DNA of 64,000 nt, taken from assembly GCA_013407085.1 (NCBI GenBank), contig JACCGJ010008365.1, positions 35,593 through 99,592 of the forward strand, written 5' to 3'. The stretch's first letter is position 1. Every line of letters begins with the position of its first letter. The notes under the pieces were generated by a model. The model was not told the DNA's origin, did no database searches, and saw only the letters and a list, made by a program, of their open reading frames with translations. The DNA comes from Atriophallophorus winterbourni. Its lineage: Eukaryota; Platyhelminthes; Trematoda; Plagiorchiida; Microphallidae. Position numbers and translations under genes: made by a program. Positions 23,700 to 34,284 of the stretch are shown here, in pieces.

Positions 23700-24365
23700 T
23701 GTAAGTATTCAAATTATTTAGAATCCCAGTGATAGATTACTTAGTGCAAGCTTGGACACGATGGCTACAAAAGAATATCAAGCTGCTCGAGAGAATTTAT
23801 CACAGAGCAACTAAAATGGTTGGCTGTCTCCGCAACCTACCATATGAGGATCGACTGGTGCATCCTAATTTCGATACACTATCTCGCTGGCGGGTTCAAT
23901 TGGATATAATTCTCACTTGTTAAATAATGAATTCAAAGATGCCTCTGAGGCATCTATTACGCCTACGGTCAAGCCATAAAACACGTACTCACCCAAGGCA
24001 TTTGATATTCCACATTCTCACCGGAACTGCCATCGGTTCTTCTATTCGGTGTGCGTTTGTTTATTATTAAACTCTCAACCGTCAGATGTTGTACAATCAT
24101 CTATTAAAAGGATTTTCAGGAACAAACTGAATATATTTATGAGTAGTAATTTAACCCTACATCCCGTTTAGAAAACTGAGCAAATTCATACGAGCATTAT
24201 CCTAACGAATATTTTTCCATCATTCCGTGACAATATATCATATTTTTTCTAAATACAAAACCGTTGATCGTCCTAGTGTCTCAATTTTGTATATATTTAT
24301 TTTCTTATGGTGTTGTACAGCTACGAGCTTTTTATTCCATAAATTCTTGAATATTGAATTTTAGC
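23700..24365 (+). pseudogene. CR1-type LINE, C-terminal fragment and 3' end
   Basis: MIDYLVQAWTRWLQKNIKLL, ERIYHRATKMVGCLRNLPYE, then VQLDIILTC and further shifted pieces. The 3' end near 24,300-24,350 has TTATGGTGTTGTACAGCTAC and TTCTTGAATATTGAA. The hammerhead repeat follows within about 40 bases. Confidence 0.8.
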
Positions 24366-24405
24366 GGAAACTAGGTCAAGCGCATGCGGATCCTGATCTT
24401 ACTGT

Positions 24406-24447
24406 CCCTACCTGATGAGTGCAAACAGCACGAAACCGGTCGTGGGG
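24406..24447 (+). ncRNA. Predicted hammerhead self-cleaving ribozyme with minimal helix III
   Basis: All conserved hammerhead bases are present. CTGATGA (24,412-24,418) is followed by helix II GTGC-AAACA-GCAC and then GAAA. Helix III is only ACC/GGT with no loop, and the cleavage triplet is GTC, with predicted cleavage after 24,441. Helix I forms between CCCTAC (24,406-24,411) and GTGGGG (24,442-24,447), six pairs with one G-U wobble. A loopless, palindromic helix III is a known feature of hammerheads in Penelope-like elements and retrozymes, which cleave best as dimers (established for those families). The motif starts a repeat that continues GTGTGAATGACGG and sits directly after the 3' end of a CR1 remnant. 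Confidence 0.8.
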
Positions 24448-24480
24448 TGTGAATGACGGAAAAGCATGCAAATGAATATT

Positions 24481-26029
24481 TAGGTCTAAAGTCATTTTTG
24501 CGAATTGAACAGGCTTAATTGTGTAAGGCAAACCATTTAATATTACAGCAAAACTCAGTCTTCATTGTTGGCACCAAAAGTGAGTTTCTGGCAAAACATC
24601 TATGTTGCAGTGGACCTTGACACCGTTCTATTTCATCTTGTGCTTCGTCGAAAATTCCACAGAATCACGATTAGTACCGACTTTGCCGATGTCGCCAAAC
24701 CGTTTACCATGAAGGGTAGAAAAATGAAAATTCGATTATTGTCCTTAAATGGGCCACATGAAACAATCCATTCCTGTTTTTTCGAACTGTAACTAGATCA
24801 ACGCCCGTAATATTGATGTGCACTCCTTTGACTAGTATTATCAGGAACGCGTTTCTAATAATGGAGTGATTATGAAGAGCTCTTGTAACTTTAAATCGAC
24901 GGAACGTAGTTCATATTCGGTGGTTGTGTATAAAATGCGTAACATGATTACGTTTAGGCCACTGTTTTCAATGCTCTTATTACTTCCGATCCTTTCTCAT
25001 GCTTCGTAGGCACTATCTACTTAGGAGTGGAAAAATAGAAATAAAGTTTCGTGTAATATCAAACTGAAAATGATATTTGACGATTTTAGCTGAGTTTTAG
25101 ACCTTGCGATATATTTCGCGGCTTTGAACTTAACGTTTGTTACAAATATGTAGAAAAACGCTCTTGTTCACTGCTTTAGATTGGTATTGACATGTTGAAC
25201 ACAAGCGATGTCATCGTACACTGCTTCTTATAAATGCGCCTTCTTGTTAACCTTATGGGTAATCTACTGTGCATTGTGCACAGTAATCAACTTCGTAAAA
25301 CAAAATAACATTGTCATTGTTTCTGGGATTGAGGATGCTTTTTATGTATCTTCAAATAAAGTAACATGATAAAACAGTGTGAATTTGGATGGATAAGATC
25401 AAGATGGCTGTCGTCAAATAAATGGAGTGGTTTGCCTAAACTAACGTAATCAAACTTCCTGATATTTTTGTATCATTGGATGCCCTTCTGCTGCAGCATA
25501 AAACGGGACCACTTTATTATAGAGCAGGACGATTATACACGGTTTCCATTGGAAAATTAAAAGCAAACTTAGGATTAGTGATTGCTCTCCGCCTTTTGGC
25601 TCCACGAACTGGTTCAAGTGGTTGCACAAGGGAATACATCAGTCATCTCCCAGAATTTAAACTCAAGTGATTTTTTCGATTGTATATATGTGGAGGCTTG
25701 GAATTTCTCATTAGGAGTAGCTGTGTAAATTTTATATTGCTTTCTTTCTGACAACTTTTTGTTGCGTTGGATGAAGTGTTTAGGCGATGCAAAACGGTGG
25801 CAGATACAAAGTCCTTCAGGGTGTTGATCCTAGTGTTTAGCGAGAGTGTTCCTGCCTCATTTGACCGAGTAGGCGGAGCAATATGCTCCTTCAAACTGAG
25901 GGAGTGATGGAATAAACCTCTACACACACTGACGAAAACCCATAATGATTCACGTTTTTATTCTGGGGTTCTCATATCGCACTAAGAAGCATTCTATAAA
26001 CGATTGAAACTGTTCACAGGAGCGATTAC
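24481..26029. other. Intergenic DNA, no gene seen
   Basis: Frames at 24,565-24,792 and 25,476-25,670 (plus) and 25,643-25,927 (minus) have no recognisable domain and no splice partners. Confidence 0.5.
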
Positions 26030-26245
26030 TTCTTGATCAATCATTGCAGCTGAATTATCTGACATTCTGTATTTTCAACTACGTAGTTCGCACACTCGAC
26101 GCAATATTAACCGTTAACGTCAGCGTTTCACGTATAACCGTTTATTGCATCCAGACTCATCGCAGAGTTAACATTCTCAACGCTAATCAAGTTCACCCAC
26201 GAATCCCAAATCACAAGAGAACACCAATTATTACGCACATGCAAA
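26030..26245. repeat. Unclassified repeat, second copy
   Basis: Partner of the 16.93-17.15 kb block. Here a hammerhead-family unit (26,285-26,480) is inserted between the first and second matching blocks. Confidence 0.45.
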
Positions 26246-26284
26246 GGTATAAAACACGCCCCACTAACATAGACGAATCCTAAG

Positions 26285-26480
26285 TAATGTGTTGCTCACA
26301 TCCCCATCTCTTACACACCACTAGGGATGAGGATGTGAGCAACACATTACTTTGGTCATCCATAAGCGCCTCGAGTGCTTGACCAAGAATCACTTTGTGA
26401 TTCTGTGTCTGAAAATCGTGGTTCGTTGTACGAACCCTATATAACAGTTGGCATACAAGTATAACCTTGTTATAGACGAA
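26285..26480 (+). repeat. Hammerhead-family repeat unit, inverted head
   Basis: Most of one unit of the 241-bp family, without the ribozyme core. The segment TGTTGCTCACATCC near the left edge is inverted against GGATGTGAGCAACACATT a few tens of bases on. After that the body runs parallel to the 36 kb units (GTCATCCATAAGCGCCT, hairpin ATCACTTTGTGAT, hairpin GGTTCG/CGAACC, ending in AAGTATAACCTTGTTATAG). Confidence 0.75.
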
Positions 26481-26837
26481 TCCTGTTACCACAGCACTGT
26501 CATTCGCAGGTGTCTACCGGTTGTAACCTAAATTTGATTTGTCAATCCATTTCGTGCCGACCTATTCACTTAAAGCCATCACCACACTGGGCTCGTTGGA
26601 CCGAACTTGACGAATTGCGTATAAATCGATAGTGACTGACGCTGTCCGTCCACTCATAGTTTCGCGGATGTCGCTCCGACCATCCTTATGCAATTCTTTC
26701 GAAACCCGAATTATTACGGGTTTGCGATTACCACAGTTGGTCGTTTCGGCGCTTTTGTGTTGTGCCTGAGGGCGGTGTTCTGCCTATCCCATTGAAAAGA
26801 CGTGATTTGCAATCATCGCTAACACACTCCACAATTG

Positions 26838-27000
26838 GATGTCTTTTTATGTGCGACTATCTCCTCTGGAGGATGCGTCGGCTTCGGCGGCGTCACCAGC
26901 ACCACTCGGTGTTTGTTCGAGTCAGCTTTTCTAGCCTTTACACAACCAAGTGCGACCTGCAAGGCAGCAGGGAGTTGCCAGAAAGGTGGTGTGCACCCGT
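26838..27000. repeat. Dispersed segment shared with 49.96-50.14 kb
   Basis: Contains TGTGCGACTATCTCCTCTGG, CAGCACCACTCGGTGTTTGT, CAAGTGCGACCTGCAAGGCA and GGGAGTTGCCAGAAAGG, nearly identical to 49,963-50,145. There that block runs into the RTE leader, so this is likely a truncated leader copy. Short open frames crossing it are not gene-like. Confidence 0.65.
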
Positions 27001-28257
27001 TGGATATCACGTACTAACAACTAGGATACCGACGTCACCTTTCGCCCACAAACTTCATTTTACACAGGTGCTTTTCTAGGGCACAAACAATCAAGTCGAA
27101 TCCATTTTAAAAGCAACACTCTTTACATTGTGGCTGTGTTGTATAGACGGCGAACGAACTATCGATCAACCATCAATCACGATCGATTTTAAGTGCATAT
27201 TGTGATTATTGTTCAGTGTACAAACATTGTGATATTCACTCGCTCCCTGATATTGTGATATTCATTCATTCGGTCAATACACGAGTTCGAGTTCGGTTGT
27301 GTTTTCTGACTGACGGCAGGCCAGTGCAATACCCTTACAGATATAACAGGCTGATACCCTATCGACCGCATACGTCAGGTTTTTGACTACATAAGTATAC
27401 TGGAGCTCAGTATGAAGATTAGCGTTACGTCACAATATACCCATATTATATTTCCGTATGTGTGAATCAAAATATCCTAAGCAAATCAATCTCCAGCATT
27501 AGTATATACACACGCTCTAACCCGAAGCAGTTTATGCGGTAATAATTTGCCGTTCATTAAATAAGACAGCTAGTGGATTACTCTGGCGTTTATCGATTAG
27601 TCAAATAATTGTAAGTTGAGCATAACTCATACTCAAACAAACATGCTCATAACTGTAGTAGCGGATTTTTTCAAATTTATTCTCAAATTAGCCAAGTGTA
27701 TTGAACGCTAGCAAAAGAAGATATTTCGAGAGCATTCACGTTTCATGTGGAAAATAAAATCTGAAGCACGCACAAAAACCGAAAAAAACCCATATTCTAA
27801 TCGTGAGCAAGAATGCGATGAGCACAGACAAGGTCACCCGTTAGTCAGCTTCACAGGTCTTGTGACCCCAACGATGGAATGCGCTGTGCTAAAAATGAAA
27901 GCAGCAAACCAAGCGGAACGAATAGAAAGAAGACTATGCACCACTGGCCAGTATGTTGAACAGAAGAGTCAAGGCTTAACCAAAAGTGGATTGGCCAAAC
28001 GACTCATAGTGTGAAGAAAAACAGGGAGTGACAATATTCAAGCGAACAAAATATGTGAGAAACCAGCTAAGAATGATGGTTTAGCCTCGGCCAAGTGCCA
28101 GATTATCACACGTTTTCATAAACGGGTGTATAACCAAAATATGACAAATACTGTTGCTTTGAAGCAAACCCAAGAGGCAACGAAAGTAAACAAAACACCA
28201 GGTTTGGTGTACCGATTAGTTAATTCACTGCTGTGGGCTACCTCCACGAACGGATAT
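27001..28257. other. Intergenic DNA, no gene seen
   Basis: An 89-codon plus-strand frame at 27,745-28,014 is Lys/Glu/Arg-rich, without motif. Beyond 28.2 kb SINE-like copies begin. Confidence 0.5.
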
Positions 28258-28415
28258 TCTACCTTTATGTATGTATGTATGAAAGCACAAGCCTGATCCA
28301 GGCAAAGTGCCGCACAGTCAGAGACTGTACGTGGGCTAAGATACTGTCAGGTTGCCCAGGCCTAGACAGATATGAGGGGGGAATAGAAATAGAAATTTCT
28401 ATTTCTATATTCTAG
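28258..28415 (-). repeat. SINE-like repeat, partial (copy 1)
   Basis: Defines the family. In plus orientation it reads GAAAGCACAAGCCTGATCCA, GGCAAAGTGCCGCACAGTCA, CGTGGGCTAAGATACTGTCA, GGTTGCCCAGGCCTAGACAG, ATATGAGG. Runs of TATG or GGTATG always precede GAAAGCAC in this reading, and their number varies between copies, so that side is probably the 3' tail and the element is on the minus strand here. Full copies are roughly 260 bases. I see no convincing tRNA-like box A/B pair. It is followed by TAGAAAT repeats. Confidence 0.8.
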
Positions 28416-28955
28416 CTTTATTGATATATTGAATAATTCCGACCAATGTGCATCAATCGAAAGCGTGTAAAACCAGTAATATCTCGAAGTGATCGATATA
28501 ATGTGAGAAAAAAGAAAGAATATTTTTTACCAGACTTGAATCTACAAGCTGGTAAAAGCCGATTGTCGACAAGCATGAAAAGAACATTTGAGATAGCAAC
28601 CAGAAAAGCTTGATTGTAACAATGCGGAGAAAAAATACATACGTACTGTGAATATGCCGTGCCAATTACAAATGATAAAAAAACACCCGCAAATAAAAAA
28701 CATCAAAAATGGACGGTTCGTGGGCAAAAAGGATGCGAATGTACAGACAAATATGCAAGCATGAAAATGCAACATTACTTTGGTCAACAAAAAATGAATT
28801 CACAATGAATGGCGCAGCTGCTCGTGGTCAGCAACGGTCCTGTATGATCAATGACATCTAACCATTCCGGAACAATCACAGACAGGGCGGAGAAAGTTTG
28901 ATTTTGGCTCGCGTCCCGCGAGCATGAGACCTGTTTGCTGAAAGACTCATCGAGG

Positions 28956-29186
28956 TCAACCACATCTCGCTAGTTCCTCTTGTTCATCGGCAAGCAACAC
29001 TTGAATTTCTTCGTTAATGTCCAAGTACGAGATCAGTAGACGTACGAAAAGCGTTTGGGGTCGTATGTATTCCAACATTTTTTGCGGGTCCATCATGGTA
29101 GACCTCATTAGATTCGGGGTAATAACGGTTGCCAGATTTCGGGGATTCATCAAGGATAACGAGGAATATTCCGGTTTGACAAGGTG
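28956..29186 (-). CDS. ARHGAP39: ARHGAP39-type RhoGAP, last coding exon
   Basis: Residues 1199-1274 and the stop codon. After the acceptor CCTGTTATCCAATCAG the exon reads HLVKPEYSSLSLMNPRNLAT then VITPNLMR, the RhoGAP helix with the NLAxVxxPNL motif, and finishes with a short acidic tail (LLADEQEELARCG). The vertebrate protein ends at the same place, so the C-terminus looks complete. The first SINE-like copy of the window starts about 550 bases downstream of the stop. Confidence 0.93.
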   Translation of the reverse strand, partial: HLVKPEYSSLSLMNPRNLATVITPNLMRSTMMDPQKMLEYIRPQTLFVRLLISYLDINEEIQVLLADEQEELARCG

Positions 29187-29681
29187 CTGATTGGATAACA
29201 GGAGAATATAGCGTTAGGCTAGATTATCGCCACATAGATAACGTATAGAACCGATACTATACCAACACACTAATCAAGCGATCTGTCAGATGAGAAATTC
29301 AGAATGTTCGTGACTTGGAACGATAGGTCCGAGCAACCGTGATGAGTATATTAACAAATATCGTTTATGAAAGTTATGGTTGGTTACACCAAACCTAGCC
29401 TACAGCGGCCCTAAGGCTCAAACGATTTACGATCTATTCGTGGTTTCAAGATGGACTAATCATAATCTCATTATCACGGCCTGTAGAGTGCCGACAGCAA
29501 CGATTCCGTGACAGAATGTAAGTATATGGAATGTGAGCACAAAACACTGGTTGAAACTGTGAATAATCGAAGTTCGGCTTGTTGATCTTATCAAAAAGTG
29601 GCTAAAAAGTGTAATTTTGTTCATCGTATTAACGAAATTTCTAGGTTCATCGAAGAACGGCACCATATCTGTATCAGATTG

Positions 29682-29716
29682 TGCATATATATATATATAT
29701 ATATATATCTATATAT

Positions 29717-29750
<34 letters not shown>
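29682..29750. repeat. (TA)n microsatellite
   Basis: Almost pure AT dinucleotides. It is flanked on both sides by the direct repeat AGGTTCATCGAA (about 29,643 and 29,750), which suggests slippage or duplication. Confidence 0.95.
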
Positions 29751-30169
29751 GGTTCATCGAACCTAAGCTTATTGTCTCAGCATGAAGAGTACCGCCCATG
29801 GAAAATCCGGAGTAGATTACAAATGACATGGGTATGAACAGGCATGAAATTTGTTTGATTAAGAATACCCAAGATTACGGGAAACAAATACACTAAAAAA
29901 CTGGAACGAAAATGCCTGCTAATGTAAAATTCCTCACTGTGAAAAGTTGTGCTGGATTTATGCCATGCATTCCGAAGGTAAATAAGCGCAATGGTGCAAT
30001 AGAACATGGGTTCCAAATTAGCTTGAATGAAGAGGAGAACTGCATCGTCACCATTGACTAGATCGAAAAGCCTCATAACAGCACGCCGGAAGGTTGGTTG
30101 CCGTTGTGTCAGATTACGTACCGCCATTATAACCTCAACAACACCATGTTTGTATTTGATTACACACAC

Positions 30170-30235
30170 ATAGAACACCACGACCGGCTTTGTGCTGTTT
30201 GCCCTCATCAGCTAGGGACAGTAGGAGCAGGGTCT
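30170..30235 (-). repeat. Degenerate hammerhead copy
   Basis: On the minus strand: TGTCCCTAGCTGATGAGGGC, AAACAGCAC, then AAAGCCGGTCGTGGTG. The CTGATGA box and GTC triplet are kept, but GAAA has become AAAG, so the core is broken. A further piece of the same family (GGGTATGTGAGCAACACATC) lies at about 30,426-30,460 on the plus strand. Confidence 0.6.
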
Positions 30236-30927
30236 GCATACCTTGAAACAGTGTAGAAATGGTGAACCACTGCTAGATGAGGTTGATACGGCCAACCTGT
30301 TCAATCACACGTCCACACACGCGATTGAACACACATTGATCAATGGCAGCACATGTTTGCATTGGGTAAATTGGGAGGGTAAGCGTTGAAAAGTGGCCGG
30401 TAATTTATTGTGGAGTGTAAGTTCGGGGTATGTGAGCAACACATCGCTTATTGTGCCCATGTTTACCACCTAGCAACCCGTCAAATTAAGCAGTAGGTGA
30501 ATCACCGCAGCGCACCATTGATGGTGCGATTGAGACTTCACTGCGTTGCTATCGATAAAAACGAAACGAGAGACCTCAAGAGAAAAATGGGCATGGTTGT
30601 AATTATTAGAAGCACTCACGAGGGAAAACAAAATGGTCTCGAAATGTTTCGCGTAATTTGATGTGCTTCGGCAGATGTTAAGTACAAGTATAACACAAAA
30701 TGTTGGACGATTTAAGAAAGCTAGAATAATGATGGCGTTTATGATTAACGATTAACAAGCGACGACGGTTCGATTTGAATGCATCGTCAGCGAACGTCAC
30801 AGTGAGTGATTCCTACCGATTCCATGTCAAGCATTTCGTGATCTAAACGCACACACAATAGAGCTTGCTGAATCAATCGCGAACGAATAACAGGCACAGT
30901 TCACATACGGAGAGACACATCAGATAA

Positions 30928-31145
30928 TGTATTATGAAAGTACAAGCCTGATTCACCAAAGTGCTGTACAGTCAAAGACTGCACGTGGGCTAAGATACTG
31001 TCAGGTTGCCCGGGCCTAGACAGATATGAGAAAGAAAATAGAAATGGTAGTGAGACTCCAGCCTGTTTCAGTATGCAGCTCACTACCGATGGTCAATCAA
31101 TTTAGCACGGTTAGCCGCACAGCACACAAGATTGCACACCCGTGA
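30928..31145 (-). repeat. SINE-like repeat, nearly full length (copy 2)
   Basis: Contains the common half plus the second half seen only in longer copies: GGTAGTGAGACTCCAGCCTG, TTTCAGTATGCAGCTCACTA, CAATCAATTTAGCACGGTTA, GCCGCACAGCAC, ending at GCACACCCGTG. Confidence 0.8.
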
Positions 31146-31785
31146 AAATCCATTAATTGTACCCTACGGATAATTATTTGCTTACTAAACACAATGTATG
31201 CGCCAACAGTGCGAGCATAACAGGTGATTGATATTATGCGACCAGCTAGATATGAGCTGTTCCAGCCTCGAGAGAATGATCAAATCAAGAAACGGACACG
31301 CGAAAAACACAGAGAGAGAACATCGTGATCATTTCACGTTAGAAATAAACGGACGCAACCGACAGGGTTCTGGTTCCCATGAAACAAAACCATGTAAACA
31401 ACGCACAGCAGAAGCTTCAGGCCCAAAACTTGATGTCATCAAACATGCAAAACGTTACATGAATGTAAAGAATAATGTAGCAAATCATTTCCGTTTAAAC
31501 GTTCGTGAAACAACAGACTTCAAAAGAAACTAAAGGAGCCAAACTTTAGAAGTGTTAGTTGGCGTGTAAAGGGAACTAAATCGATCAATTTATGTTAAAC
31601 TGATCTGAAAACAATAGTCACGAAAATAACTCCGATAGCCTAACACACTGTTTAGTTGATGAAATCGTAGGAACTGCATCGCTTAGTGCTAATCCAAATT
31701 TGCGATATGGACCCTAAAGGTATCTGCGAGAAATAAAAATAGTAGAGCGAACGAGAACAAAAAGAAACGCATTCTTGAAACTTGC

Positions 31786-32434
31786 CTGTAATAAAAGAAT
31801 AAGATACAACAGTGAACGCCTTGGTAGGGGAGCGATTTTACGTATCAATCGACAGCAGCTTATCACTTGATCCATTAAATTCTCGGTAATCTCCTTATCC
31901 GTATAGCTGTCAATAATCTGAACACCTTGAGCAGCTTTTACACACTCAGGCTGAAGCCAATCTGGAATGAGAGGATGGGCCAGTTCACGAAGCCACAGTT
32001 TCAACAAAGCAGCAGCCAGATGGGCGTCAACTTGTTCTTCGGTGAAGGCGAAATTGCTAGCATTTGACATCATGCGCAGATTACGAGGCCATTGAGCGGA
32101 CGGCGTCAAAAGTATGAACTCCGTCGGCGAGGAGGTCAACGGTGTAGGGATAAGTGGCCATGAGTATTCGCCAGTGAGCAAGCTCGCATCCGGAAACCAG
32201 GCAGGTGAAACCGGACTGGAATCAGCGGAGGGTGTCGTGCCAGAATGATTGCAAAACGGAATCCAGCCTGATGGAGGTGGTCTCAAAATCAAAAAGCGAT
32301 CGGCAATTGACGGACTGACAAACGAAGAGGCCGAACCGGCATTTGACGAATTGTTACAAACAACCCTGAAAACTTCGAAAAGCTTTTCCAGTTGACACCG
32401 TACTTCAGTCAGCATGTCCAAGTCACTCGATAAC
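31786..32434 (-). CDS. ARHGAP39: ARHGAP39-type RhoGAP, central RhoGAP exon with about 100-residue insertion
   Basis: Residues 982-1198. It opens with the last base of the arginine-finger codon and LSSDLDMLTEVRCQLEKLFE. A Ser/Pro-rich stretch of about 100 residues (roughly 1006-1113) has no counterpart in the vertebrate RhoGAP domain, which then resumes with EEQVDAHLAAALLKLWLREL and HPLIPDWLQPE, the family's LLKLWxRELxxPLIP signature. The exon ends LLYLILLLQ at CAG|GCAAGT: a GC rather than GT donor, otherwise a perfect consensus. Reading on past this point gives sequence unlike RhoGAP, while the exon starting at 29,186 continues the domain exactly in phase, which supports the GC donor. Confidence 0.92.
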
Positions 32435-32534
32435 CTAAAGAAAAAAACAAGCGAATCGGTATGCAGAGAGAGAATAGGTCTAGTGTAAACTTGAGAAATC
32501 GTACGTTCGATGAAGAAGAAGAAGACAAACTAAC

Positions 32535-32692
32535 CTGAAAACACCCTCGGTTGTTGCACCGTTCATGCGAAGCAATTCTTCAGTGAGGAATATTTGAATC
32601 CAAGGTAACTTCAGATTTGGAAAACGAGTTGCTTGAATGCGCATAATTTCTTCCAGCGTGCTACCGAACACATTGGGTTTGAGAACGAAGTC
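32535..32692 (-). CDS. ARHGAP39: ARHGAP39-type RhoGAP, first RhoGAP exon up to the arginine finger
   Basis: Residues about 930-981 plus the first two bases of codon 982. It encodes DFVLKPNVFGSTLEEIMR, LPWIQIFLTEELLRMNG and TTEGVF. The next residue is the catalytic arginine of RhoGAP domains (the GxFR arginine finger that stabilises GTP hydrolysis on the partner GTPase); its codon AG|G is split by the following intron. Acceptor TTTCCTTCCTTCTAG, donor GTTAGT. The match to the vertebrate block ([30 protein letters not shown]) is strong. Confidence 0.94.
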
Positions 32693-33353
32693 CTAGAAGG
32701 AAAGGAAACGTAAACATCAGAAGACAATGAAGGGACATTCGTTAAAAGACAGATATATAATGTACTGGGTTGGTTGTTAAACGAGCTTGTTTCGTTAATA
32801 CCTAGACACAAAAACAGTTCAGGAAAACGGGTGTAGGATGACGGATGAACAAAGCAAGTTTTAAAAAGGAACATATACACAAGGGTCAGGTAAAATTGGT
32901 ACATCACCTTGCTCAAGAGTAGACCAAATAGATCAATACCACCTTTATTGACAAGGAAACGTCACACAATCAAATGAGATGAGGTGATTATGATTACCAC
33001 CGAAACATAGAAACGCAATCAGTCATGTACGACGGGCAAAGAACAAATATATAACTAAGCGATTCAGATGAATGATAAAATAACAAGCACACCGATATGA
33101 AATAAGTTAGCGCTTGTTGAAGGTGTCACATTCACCCCACGCACAGGCGACCTAGTAGTATCTCAGTTCACAAACCACCATCCCACCGTGGGTCACTTAT
33201 AGGAGAAAGACCAACGTACTTTTGAAGCAGAATAACGGAAGAGAAATTAGAAAATAATTATCAGTGAATTAATGTTGATGGATGAATGGATGATTTACGA
33301 GTCAGATGCGAAGATTGAACGACGTGATGAACAAAATCAGACACTGTTGAATC

Positions 33354-34242
33354 GGTTTACCGACACTTAATCGTCAGACACTTCATCCCCAGTCAATTAA
33401 TTCCCAGTTTGATAACTTCTGAAGAATGCAGAATACGTTCAAAAGAATTTATTTAGCAGGAGAGATATGCAACTGATTTTAAAACGTCTATCTTTCCGTA
33501 GTTGAGTATCGCTGAATTGCCTCATAATCTGCTTTCAATTCTAGTTCAAATATTTTTCGTTGCATGGCTTGGCATAGATGAAAATAACATTCAGTCACTC
33601 TTGCGGATGGGAAGTTTGAGCGAAATACATTCATAGCTGCACTTTCAAAGTCAGTTAAAATCACATCTGGTGCTGCATTCGGCGCCATATCTCGCAACAC
33701 ACTAAGCAACTTATTATATGTAATTGCTGTTTTGTTTTCAGCAAACCACATCTTGCTAAGAGACAATGCATCAACCAGGCTTCGATCACCGAAGCTAAAA
33801 AATCTTGCATCGACACTATGGTCTTTAGAATCATACGGCAAGAAATGTCTATATATATATATTTGTAACATCAAACATGGCGTCAGTACGGGAAAGTGCA
33901 TGTTGGGTCTTTCCTTCTTATACTGTTTTGATGCCTGTTGAGTGTCCGCGAGATAGCACTTTTTGAGGTAATGCCATTAAAGTGCCTAATGACAGACTAG
34001 ATGTGACTGAAATCCGTGAGGCAGAGGGGATTGCATTTATTTCTAAAAAAATTTCGACCTTTGTTACTTGTACCATATTCAATAGTCATTGCACACATTT
34101 AAATAACTTCTTATCTTAAATACCTACCCTGGGGATTGAGTGACTGAAGGTAAATTGACTGGGGATGAAGTGACTTGGTGATTAAATGTCTAGGGGTTAA
34201 ATGTCGGTGATTAAGTGTCTGGCGATTAAGTGACCGGTCACC
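33354..34242 (-). mobile_element. Short MULE-type DNA transposon with inverted repeats and 8-bp target duplication
   Basis: Both ends are visible. The left end reads GGTTTACCGACACTTAATCG, CAGACACTTCATCCCCAGTC. The right end, reversed, reads GGTGACCGGTCACTTAATCG, CAGACACTTAATCACC and has further copies of the GATTAAGTGTC-like unit. The element is flanked by GTTGAATC on both sides (33,346-33,353 and 34,243-34,250), an 8-base direct repeat as MULE transposons make. Inside, the minus strand encodes a transposase piece. At 889 bases it is an internally deleted, non-autonomous copy. It lies in an ARHGAP39 intron. Confidence 0.82.
33488..33901 (-). pseudogene. MULE-type transposase fragment
   Basis: A 137-codon frame inside the small transposon. 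It includes PDVILTDFESAAMNVFRSNF and ARVTECYFHLCQAMQRKI, the MULE transposase core with a catalytic Asp (TDFE) and the CxFHxxQ block. Full MULE transposases are several times longer and carry zinc-binding and other domains absent here. The N-terminal side of the frame (QIYIYRHF) runs through a TA-rich tract near 33,850 and is likely degenerate. Confidence 0.8.
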
Positions 34243-34284
34243 GTTGAATCACCCGCAGTTTCGATATCCTGATCCAAACCCAAA

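Noticed and set aside
28258..28415. SINE-like repeat as a tRNA gene or tRNA-derived SINE
   Set aside because: No cloverleaf and no convincing box A and B pair in either orientation.
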